Shown here one piece after another: positions 35,316-42,634 of a DNA stretch of 64,000 nt. The notes beneath the pieces were generated by a model. That model did not search any database. It was given only the letters and a program-made list of their open reading frames with translations, and had not been told where the DNA came from. Position numbers and translations under genes: made by a program. The stretch is from Aliamphritea ceti (lineage in GTDB: Bacteria; Pseudomonadota; Gammaproteobacteria; Pseudomonadales; Balneatricaceae), in the NCBI RefSeq assembly GCF_024347215.1, contig NZ_AP025282.1, positions 1,116,001-1,180,000 on the forward strand, written 5' to 3'. How positions within the stretch are numbered: position 1 is the stretch's first letter; each line of letters opens with the position of its first letter.

Positions 35316-35651
35316 ATAAATGGCTCCTGCTTAGATGTTTCTTATTATTAAGTGACGATCTGCTATTAGCGGTCTGCACGAGAAAGCACTTTTAAGTAAG
35401 CTAGTGCGTGCCTAAGTGACTTTTCTGTTTTTCCATACAAATGTGATATGTATGCTTTTTAGTTGGTTATGCGCGATTAAGAAAAATAAGTAACGATAAT
35501 GGCTAAATATCAATGGTTTCTGACGTTAACAGATAGTGATGGAAAATTATCATGAAAAAAAACTGCTGTGAAATATCATTATTTAAGAAGTCTATTCATT
35601 TTTGATATGGGATACTTCAGATAGTTACTGATTATTTCGGAGAAAGCATCA
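35316..35651. promoter_or_regulatory. divergent control region, DapF-ABC operon // LysR-like gene
   Basis: These 336 AT-rich bases hold no gene. The clearest element is the dyad CATACA-N9-TGTATG at 35434-35454, equally ATAC-N11-GTAT, about 120 bases from the DapF-family start, where an LTTR site is expected. It is a candidate site for the divergent regulator. Confidence 0.45.
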
Positions 35652-36572
35652 ATGCAGATTACACCTCGTCAGATTGAAATTTTTCGCTGGTTACTTATCA
35701 GTGGCTCTGCGACGGCGACTGCAAAGGCTCTGAATACTTCACAGCCCACGATTAGCAGGGAACTGAAGGCCCTGGAGGATCAGCTTCGGTTTAAGTTATT
35801 CAAGCGGGATAAAGGTCGCTTGCTGCCTACGGAAGAGGCGCTGGAGCTTGGTGAAGTTGTTGAAAATTCTTATGTAGGTTTTAAGCATATTGTTCGTGCA
35901 GCAGAGGGCATTAAAAACCATGGACTGGAACATATCAGAGTTGCCTGTTTACCCGCTTATGCTCATGCGCTGATTCCCGTTGTATCGCGTTATATGATAG
36001 AAGCAATGCCTAATGTGCGGATCTCAGTACACAGTGCCGAAGAACAGACATTACAGCAGGAATTTTTTACTAAACGCTACAACATAGTTTTAGTAGAGAC
36101 ATCACATATGCTGGGAGATGGCAGCGTGGATATTTTGGATGTGGGGAACTTAGTTGTAGTTCTGCCCAGCGGTCATCCACTGTGTGAACGTCAGGAAATA
36201 TATCCGGAAGATTTCAATGGTGTTGATTTTATAAACTTCAATTTTGAAGATATATATCGGGAAAAACTCGATAAAGTACTGACTGAGAAAGGTATTACCC
36301 CGCGTTCACAAATCGAAACTATCACTGCGGTTGGTGTTTGTGCAATGGTGCAGGCAGGCTTGGGGGTTTCACTGATCAATCCTTTGACTGCTATGGCTTA
36401 TCACGGGCAGGGCGTAGAAGTGAGGCGTTTCTCGCCAGCGATTCCTTACCGGATAGAAGCTAAAAAATTGCAGCATTCCTTATCCAGTGAACTAACAGAG
36501 CTGTTTCTTTGTCAGGTGAAAGCTTATCTGGAAGTGTTTCAGGATCAACTGCGGGCTAATGATTTACTTTAA
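35652..36572 (+). CDS. LysR family regulator, close to E. coli LysR
   Basis: A 306-residue LTTR. From memory it resembles E. coli LysR (activator of lysA, sensing diaminopimelate) along its length: RQIEIFRWLLISGSATATAK, TSQPTISRELKALE, the effector-domain start RVACLPAYAHALIP, then VVLPSGHPLC, and GVCAMVQAGLGVSLINPLTA near residue 235. It is divergent from the DapF-ABC operon, so it likely controls it. No lysA gene is present here. SD GGAGAAAG precedes ATG 35652. Confidence 0.93.
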   Translation: MQITPRQIEIFRWLLISGSATATAKALNTSQPTISRELKALEDQLRFKLFKRDKGRLLPTEEALELGEVVENSYVGFKHIVRAAEGIKNHGLEHIRVACLPAYAHALIPVVSRYMIEAMPNVRISVHSAEEQTLQQEFFTKRYNIVLVETSHMLGDGSVDILDVGNLVVVLPSGHPLCERQEIYPEDFNGVDFINFNFEDIYREKLDKVLTEKGITPRSQIETITAVGVCAMVQAGLGVSLINPLTAMAYHGQGVEVRRFSPAIPYRIEAKKLQHSLSSELTELFLCQVKAYLEVFQDQLRANDLL

Positions 36573-36793
36573 TAGAAAAGCGCCAAGTTAGCTTTAAAGT
36601 GCCTGTTGAATGCTAGTTATGCCTTTACTGATTTTGATTATTTTTGTAAAGAAATCGCTATATACTGCAAGACGGCGTTGATGTCTTTCTTGAGTCGTAG
36701 ATTAACGATGGATAGATATATAATGACTATGTATTTAAAAAAGAATGTCTGTTAATAAGTCTGTTTTTAAATAAGTATTTAAGAGGCTATAAA

Positions 36794-37144
36794 ATGGAGA
36801 ATGGCGCAGTGCAGGATGTAAACGAAGTTTCTCAGGATGGTAAAAATATGGCGCTATTGTCATGGATTGGCACTTTCTTTTTAGGCTTCATTCCAGGATT
36901 AATTCTGTATTTGATCAAGACAGATGATGCCTATGTGCAGGATCAGTCGAAGGAATCTTTAAACTGGTCTATTACGGCGATGATCGGCTACTTCGTCGCA
37001 TTTTTGCTCAGCTTTATCGTCATCGGAGTGTTTCTGATTCCCGTGATCGGTCTATGCCACCTGATCTTTTGTATTATGGGTGCGGTGGCTGCTTCAAAAG
37101 GCAAAGCCTTCAGAGTGCCTTTTGCGATCCGTCTGATTAAGTAA
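36794..37144 (+). CDS. DUF4870 membrane protein
   Basis: A 116-residue protein with three hydrophobic segments. The family pattern is seen in MALLSWIGTFFLGFIPGLIL, QSKESLNWSIT (the ExxNWQ-like motif) and GAVAASKGKAFRVPFAIRLI at the end. SD GAGG precedes ATG 36794. Function unknown; monocistronic with its own terminator. Confidence 0.9.
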   Translation: MENGAVQDVNEVSQDGKNMALLSWIGTFFLGFIPGLILYLIKTDDAYVQDQSKESLNWSITAMIGYFVAFLLSFIVIGVFLIPVIGLCHLIFCIMGAVAASKGKAFRVPFAIRLIK

Positions 37145-37156
37145 ATCGTCAGATAT

Positions 37157-37195
37157 AAAAAAGCCTTAAGTTTCGATAAACGTAAGGCTTTTTTA
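37157..37195. terminator. bidirectional intrinsic terminator
   Basis: Stem AAGCCTTA..GTTT / AAAC..TAAGGCTT around loop CGAT with one mismatch, flanked by A and T tracts. It lies between the convergent DUF4870 gene and the 153-residue hypothetical gene. Confidence 0.88.
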
Positions 37196-37212
37196 TCTAG
37201 CAGTCGGGCTGA

Positions 37213-37674
37213 TTAAGCAGCAGCAACGATCGCTTCAATGTCTTCAATAAAACCTTTCAACATAGTCAGGCAGGTGCCTGCATCATCTTCAGTCATGTCG
37301 TTGCCTTCACGCAGTACGTAACGGGCATCGTCTAGGTCGGTACGGTGAGAGAAATAGAACGTCTCTTTCCAGAACTTAACCGCAGTAGCTTCTTCAGTCT
37401 TCAGATATTCACAGGCAACGGTTGCATCATTAACACTTGGCAAAGCCGCCAGAGCTTTATGCTTATATACCTTTACGACAACGCCTTCAGGCCAGTGCTG
37501 TAAGCGGACATCCAGATCGCATTTGATATCCGCGTTTTCTTTCTTGATATAGACCTTCTTTACTTCGAAAGAACCGCGCCACTTGGCGAACATATCGCCG
37601 CTGAAAATCTGCGTTTCGATGTGATCAAAGTAGTTTTCGATTTGTGGGGTAATCAGGTTGATATCGGTAGACAC
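37213..37674 (-). CDS. hypothetical protein, no recognised family
   Basis: A 153-residue soluble acidic protein without signal or membrane segment. A central beta-rich part (FEVKKVYIKKENADIKC, then VVVKVYKHKALA) is followed by a helical C-terminus (GTCLTMLKGFIEDIEAIVAAA). Codon use and the terminator after it argue that it is a real gene. Start is GTG 37674; the SD is weak. I recognise no family. Confidence 0.65.
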   Translation of the reverse strand: MSTDINLITPQIENYFDHIETQIFSGDMFAKWRGSFEVKKVYIKKENADIKCDLDVRLQHWPEGVVVKVYKHKALAALPSVNDATVACEYLKTEEATAVKFWKETFYFSHRTDLDDARYVLREGNDMTEDDAGTCLTMLKGFIEDIEAIVAAA

Positions 37675-38069
37675 AGAAGGGTACTCGTAGAGGTTAAATA
37701 ATGTAGAAGACTACTTGTTTAGCGGCAGTAGTACGATTCATTAATTCTTATCGGGTGATTAACACTGCTTAGCTGAAAGGTATTTATTGTGGCTGTAAGA
37801 GTGAGTTTACGTATTGGCCCAGGCTAAAGAGTATATAGATGTGTTCTAAATGAATCGAACAAGGGTACTTATCCTGTAGATTTTTTTATGGCCGTTGGGG
37901 ATTGTAGTATTTTTGTAGTAGTTCAATGATAATTCAATTATTACCCAAATTGGTTAGTTTTGAGATAGAAGTCACAGCTATTGTTTCGTAATATTCGCAA
38001 AATTTAATATAAATAAATCTTATAACAAAATAACAGCAACGGTATGCGACTGTTATAAAAGGAAATTCT
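37675..38069. other. 395-base intergenic region, nothing clear
   Basis: AT-rich region between the divergent hypothetical gene and the chemoreceptor gene. It must hold promoters for both, but I see no convincing operator, RNA or gene. The SD AAAAGGA at its right end belongs to the chemoreceptor. Confidence 0.5.
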
Positions 38070-40106
38070 ATGGCTGTACTAGCTGGTCTAAAAGTTAGAT
38101 CTACGTTGTTTCTAGGGTTTGGAGTGCTGATTATTATTTCAATAATTAGCTCTGTTTCGGTTTTCATTCAGTTAGAAAATACGACTAAAGTCCAGGAGAA
38201 GTTACTGAATGTACGGGCCCCAACGGTCGAGTCCGGAATCAAATTATCCGGCGCGATTAACCAGACCCTTTCAGGATTACGGGGCTACCTTATTTTGGGG
38301 GCAGATCCAGCTAAGGCGACTGTATTTAAAAATGAACGTACTGCAGGTTGGCAGGTACTGGATTCTTCTTTTCAGGAACTGAGAGCATTTTCACAGAGCT
38401 GGACTGTACCGGCTAATATTGAAAAGCTCGAACGGATGAAGGTGCTGATTGATGAGTTTCGTGTGGCTCAGCAAGAAATTGAAGGAATAGCACATACTAA
38501 TGAAAATATTCAGTCATATGACATCCTGTTAAAACAAGCAGCGCCAACTGCGGCTAAAACAATTGCTGCTTTGACTGGGTTGATTGAAGCTGAGATGGAT
38601 AGCTTTGCAGGCCTGGAACGTAAACGTTTATTGAAAAACCTTGCCGATAGCAGAGCAACTTTCGCCCTGAGTCTTGCCAATATAAGAGCTTATTTACTGT
38701 CGGGCGACGAGCAGTTTAAAAATAACTTTTTAACGTTATGGGAAAAAAACCAAAAGCAGTTCAAAGTTTTGGAAGGCAAGACCAGTTTTTTGTCATCAAA
38801 ACAAAAGCCCCTGTGGAACGAATATGTATCGCTGCGTAAAGAGTTTCGTCCGTACGTTACTGAAATGTTTGCATCACGCAGTAGCCCAGACTGGAATAAA
38901 GCGAATGCATGGTTAGGTACAAAAGCAGCCCCTAAAGCTAAAGAAATCCAGCAAATACTTGTTGATATGCGTGCATCGCAAAAAGCACTGTATGAAGCAG
39001 ATCAGGCTGAGTTAACGGAATCAGTCCATTTATTACATGAGGTGCTAATGGTCAGTTTAGCTCTGACCGTTCTGTTTGGGTGCGGCCTTGCATATACCAT
39101 TAGCACAGCCATTACTAAGCCTCTGGGTGGCGAACCTAAAGATATGGCGCAACTTGCAGAGAGAATATCCAGAGGTGATTTAACCACTGATTTTGGCTCT
39201 GATCATAAAGCTCAGGGGCTTTTCCTGTCGATGATTAATATGAATGCTAACCTGAAGAAACTGGTTAGGAATATTCATGATTTATCCAGCGCAATTGCCA
39301 GTTCCAGCCAGATGACCACCAACATAGCTGAGCAAACAAATAATAATGTTCAGTCTCAATATCAACAAACTGAGCTGGTAGCTACGGCCGTTGAAGAAAT
39401 GACGTTAACGGTTAATGAAGTAGCGCAAAATGCAGCAGGCTGTGCTCAGATTACTGATGATTCAGAAGCTATTACTTCAGATGGGCAGCGTAATGTTCAG
39501 CAAACAATTGATACAATTGAAAAGCTGACGAATGAAATTACCAACGCCTCGAAAGCTATTACTGCTGTACAGGAGCAGAGTCAGGCGATTAACTCTATTT
39601 CTGAAGTGATCGGTGGCATAGCCGAACAGACAAATCTTTTAGCACTTAATGCCGCGATAGAAGCTGCAAGAGCTGGAGAGCAGGGAAGAGGGTTTGCTGT
39701 AGTTGCTGACGAAGTGCGCTCGCTGGCATCGAAAACTCAGGACTCTATAACCAGTATTAATGACATTATTAGCTCACTGCAGAAAGGTGCTGATCAGGCT
39801 GTTGATGTGATGGCTTTAAGCCAGGAAATGGCGTTAGAAACCACGGAGCAAGCTCGGGTCTCAGGTGAGTCGTTAACGCAAATATCAGAGTCGGTAAAGC
39901 AGATTCAGGATATGGCCAGCCAGATAGCTGTTGCTTCGGAAGAACAGGCGAGTGTAACTGTGGATATCAGCGAGAACATCCAGGCGATTAGTGATATCTC
40001 AAGGGAAACCTCCACCCATGCGAATGACACAGTAGAAGCCGGACATGATATGAGCTCTAAGCTGGAGCAGCTAAAGAGCGTTGTCGCTACTTTTAAAGTG
40101 TCTTAG
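38070..40106 (+). CDS. methyl-accepting chemotaxis protein
   Basis: A 678-residue chemoreceptor. Helix 1 spans about residues 12-34 (LGFGVLIIISIISSVSVFIQ), a long periplasmic helical domain follows to about 325, helix 2 is at 327-347 (MVSLALTVLFGCGLAYTIST), then HAMP and a cytoplasmic signalling domain. The hairpin tip reads NAAIEAARAGEQGRGFAVVA and DEVRSLASKTQDS. No C-terminal receptor pentapeptide is present. The ligand is unknown; the large helical bundle is of the tandem four-helix type. No other chemotaxis gene is nearby. Confidence 0.95.
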   Translation: MAVLAGLKVRSTLFLGFGVLIIISIISSVSVFIQLENTTKVQEKLLNVRAPTVESGIKLSGAINQTLSGLRGYLILGADPAKATVFKNERTAGWQVLDSSFQELRAFSQSWTVPANIEKLERMKVLIDEFRVAQQEIEGIAHTNENIQSYDILLKQAAPTAAKTIAALTGLIEAEMDSFAGLERKRLLKNLADSRATFALSLANIRAYLLSGDEQFKNNFLTLWEKNQKQFKVLEGKTSFLSSKQKPLWNEYVSLRKEFRPYVTEMFASRSSPDWNKANAWLGTKAAPKAKEIQQILVDMRASQKALYEADQAELTESVHLLHEVLMVSLALTVLFGCGLAYTISTAITKPLGGEPKDMAQLAERISRGDLTTDFGSDHKAQGLFLSMINMNANLKKLVRNIHDLSSAIASSSQMTTNIAEQTNNNVQSQYQQTELVATAVEEMTLTVNEVAQNAAGCAQITDDSEAITSDGQRNVQQTIDTIEKLTNEITNASKAITAVQEQSQAINSISEVIGGIAEQTNLLALNAAIEAARAGEQGRGFAVVADEVRSLASKTQDSITSINDIISSLQKGADQAVDVMALSQEMALETTEQARVSGESLTQISESVKQIQDMASQIAVASEEQASVTVDISENIQAISDISRETSTHANDTVEAGHDMSSKLEQLKSVVATFKVS

Positions 40107-40199
40107 TTAGGCTGGTATTCGCTCTGACCAACGCTGCTGGGCATTCAAGACTGGATACCCAGCGGCTTAAATCTGCTATTAATGCGCAGAGCTGGTAAA

Positions 40200-40526
40200 T
40201 CAGGAAACTTGTGGGGAGCTACGCTTGAGTTTCCAGATATTAAATTTATAGAACCCATAATAAATCCAATACACAGGAACAGGCGCAAGAAACAGGGCAA
40301 TAGCCCACATAACCTGTTTGTTTTGGATAGTCAGTGTTGCCAGATAAACATAGTGGATAAGCACACAGCATAAAAATACGATCAAAATATCAAATCTGTA
40401 GTGAGTAACTGCGGCCCCTTCATCTGCGAACTTATTCAAATACAGCAGAATGAGTAATAGTAAGATGCCTACCAGCCCCAGGGTATCGAAGGCTTTTGTT
40501 ATAAAACGCTTTCTGTCCATGATCAT
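40200..40526 (-). CDS. small membrane protein, unknown
   Basis: A 108-residue protein with three hydrophobic stretches (GLVGILLLLILLYLN; ILIVFLCCVLIHYVYLATL; MWAIALFLAPVPVYWIYYGF) and a basic C-terminus. ATG 40526 or 40520 both lie near GGAG. No family recognised. It is convergent with the chemoreceptor gene; a weak hairpin (GCTGGG / CCCAGC, about 40136-40163) is in the 93-base gap. Confidence 0.65.
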   Translation of the reverse strand: MIMDRKRFITKAFDTLGLVGILLLLILLYLNKFADEGAAVTHYRFDILIVFLCCVLIHYVYLATLTIQNKQVMWAIALFLAPVPVYWIYYGFYKFNIWKLKRSSPQVS

Positions 40527-40817
40527 CGATCTCCATATCGTGCATAACTAGCTATAGCAATTCTGCGCTATCGGTATGTATTTGTCGTCACTTATGTGTC
40601 TGATCCGACCCAACTTGAGTATTGAAATATAAAGAATTTTTAATACTTTACTTGAGTCGCATATCAACGACAGATAAATTATGCCCGCTCTTTGCTTTCA
40701 CCAGATGATAGCTGGAAGTGTTGTGAGCAATTGGTCAAAGATGATCTAGGAAATTATCCGGATAATGGAATCAGCATGGATGTGTTGTTTCGGAGATCCA
40801 GTTACATAGGATTAGAA

Positions 40818-41291
40818 ATGAAAAGTTTTAAAGTGTTTATTGTTTTAGTTTTAGCTGGTTTTATGTCGGCGTGTTCTGCGCCAAGTTATAAGGGAGCGCC
40901 AATATCAGATAGTACTCTTGGAAGTAATCCTGAAATTGTGATCGTAAAAGACTCTGAAACGAAAGAGGGTTTTCTGGACACGATCAAGCAGTGGTTAACT
41001 AAAAATGGGTACGGTTATGAAGTTAAGCCTGACGATTCAAAGCATGATTTAGAGAAAATGACTATTGAGTATGTAGGGCACTGGAAGTGGGATCTTGCTC
41101 TATATCTGAGTCAGGCTGAAGTTGAAGCGTTTTATAAAGGGCAAAGAGTTGGTGAAGTAAATTACACAGCAGCGAATAATTTGAATTTTAATAAATTTAG
41201 TAATGCTGAAGAGCGAATTGAGTACATGTTGGATGTGTTATTCGGAAAATTAACACCTGCTGAAGCGACTGCAAGGATCAATGAAAAATAG
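40818..41291 (+). CDS. predicted lipoprotein
   Basis: A 157-residue protein with a lipoprotein signal: MKSFKVFIVLVLAGFMSACS, where Cys19 would be lipidated. The mature part reads like a small alpha/beta domain (IVIVKDSETKEGFLDTIKQW, MTIEYVGHWKWDLALYL) and is probably anchored in the outer membrane. ATG 40818 has AGGA upstream; the open frame further upstream has no likeness. No domain recognised. It ends at a GAAA-loop terminator. Confidence 0.8.
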   Translation: MKSFKVFIVLVLAGFMSACSAPSYKGAPISDSTLGSNPEIVIVKDSETKEGFLDTIKQWLTKNGYGYEVKPDDSKHDLEKMTIEYVGHWKWDLALYLSQAEVEAFYKGQRVGEVNYTAANNLNFNKFSNAEERIEYMLDVLFGKLTPAEATARINEK

Positions 41292-41355
41292 TTTGAGTTT
41301 ATTTGTGATCGAAATCTGCAGGCTTAGAAGTTAGAGTTGCTGTACTTAACATGCT

Positions 41356-41386
41356 TAGATTGCAGGAAACTGCAATCTAGTTTTTA
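41356..41386 (+). terminator. intrinsic terminator of the lipoprotein gene
   Basis: Perfect 10-bp stem TAGATTGCAG / CTGCAATCTA with a GAAA tetraloop, followed by GTTTTT. Confidence 0.88.
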
Positions 41387-41488
41387 GGTAGTTAAGCTTT
41401 GAGAGATTTCGGGAACAATCATCTGATGTAAAGGGGATGATATCTAAGTATGATATTCCTCCAGTTAATACATCAGGATAAACCAGAA

Positions 41489-42211
41489 ATGTCTCTGTCA
41501 TTCCAAGAAATCGACTGCCAAGAATCTCCTTTAGGCAATATCTCCCTGCGCAGACGCCGTTTACCGGCATTCAGTGACAGAGATATTTATGAAGTAAAGC
41601 TCGGTGATGAGTTCTTGATGTCCAGCATGTTTGTTGAGGCTGAAGAGGCGTTGTCAGATCTTGGTTTAGCGGCAGTGCAAGGCGAAGAGCTTAGTGTTGT
41701 GGTAGGTGGTCTGGGCTTAGGTTACACCGCTGTAGCAGCGTTGAAAGACGAACGCATCTCAGAACAGCTAGTGGTTGATGCTTTAGATACGGTTATCGGC
41801 TGGCATCAGGATGAGAAAGTCCCGCTGGGTAAGGTTCTAAATGCCGATGCTCGCAACCGTTACGTACATGGTAGTTTCTTTGACCTAGCCACTGATCCTG
41901 AAAACGGCTTTGACCCACAAAGCCCGGGCCGGAAGTTCGATGCCATCTTATTAGACATTGACCACTCCCCGACCGAATATCTGAATGAATCGAACGCCAG
42001 CTTCTATTCAACCGAAAACCTGTCACTTATGGCTGAACAGCTAAAGCCTAAAGGCGTATTCGCGATGTGGTCACAAAACCTGCCAGAAGAAAGCTTTGTT
42101 GCCTTGCTGAAGACTGTATTTGAGAACGTTGAATCCCACATAGTGCCTTTCTACAATCCATTCCTCGGTACGGAATCTACAAACTCTGTATATGTATGCG
42201 TGAAAGGCTAA
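41489..42211 (+). CDS. spermidine-synthase-like methyltransferase-fold protein
   Basis: A 240-residue Rossmann-fold protein. Motif I is VVVGGLGLGYTAVAALKD, and the acidic motif DAILLDIDHSPTEYL stands where spermidine synthases keep their catalytic Asp. The N-terminal beta domain (SPLGNISLRRRRLP...DRDIYEVKL) also fits. It is shorter than SpeE, and no speD is nearby, so it may act on another substrate. ATG 41489 has AGGATAA upstream. Confidence 0.75.
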   Translation: MSLSFQEIDCQESPLGNISLRRRRLPAFSDRDIYEVKLGDEFLMSSMFVEAEEALSDLGLAAVQGEELSVVVGGLGLGYTAVAALKDERISEQLVVDALDTVIGWHQDEKVPLGKVLNADARNRYVHGSFFDLATDPENGFDPQSPGRKFDAILLDIDHSPTEYLNESNASFYSTENLSLMAEQLKPKGVFAMWSQNLPEESFVALLKTVFENVESHIVPFYNPFLGTESTNSVYVCVKG

Positions 42212-42634
42212 ATCAAAGCCTTTCGGTCATTTCTCTTATTTACCGGTAATAAGTGCTACGAGCTACTGGCACCAAGTTTCCCCTTCCGTGCAGCCGAGCA
42301 TTGCAGCTGGCAACAGATAAGCCTGAGAAACTGTTTGAGGGAGCGTAGCGACCGAGTTTTGCGAAGGCCTGTTGCTAGTAAAACGCGCAGGGAATCTGGC
42401 GTAGCCGGACAAGCGGTGGGGCGGCGTTTAGATTCTTAAGACTTTTGCGCCGTTATAAAAGTCTTGAGTCGCGTTAGCGAAAAAGATCATCTCAAGCATT
42501 GAATTAGCACTGCAATGAACAAACAAAGAAGCTCTCAGCCTACTTATTCTCAAAGTCACACGAAGAAAAAAAAGACCAAAAAAATCCCAGCTCAATGGCT
42601 GGGATTTTTATCAGACAAAGAAAATAGGGGCTGA
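42212..42634. other. non-coding region with structured element
   Basis: No gene in 423 bases. The part from about 42264 to 42505 has higher GC than the flanks and short repeated words (GCGTAGCG, GGCGTAGCCGG, GCGTTAGCG). It holds a perfect 9-bp inverted repeat AAGACTTTT / AAAAGTCTT (42438-42446 with 42457-42465), extended to 12 bp with one mispair. Translation shows many stops, so it is not a fresh gene remnant; a dispersed intergenic repeat or small RNA is possible. The right end is the valS terminator. Confidence 0.45.
42578..42610. terminator. terminator of valS
   Basis: Stem AAAATCCCAGC / GCTGGGATTTT with loop TCAATG, with A and T tracts on both sides. It works on the minus strand for valS and could also stop plus-strand transcripts. 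Confidence 0.9.
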
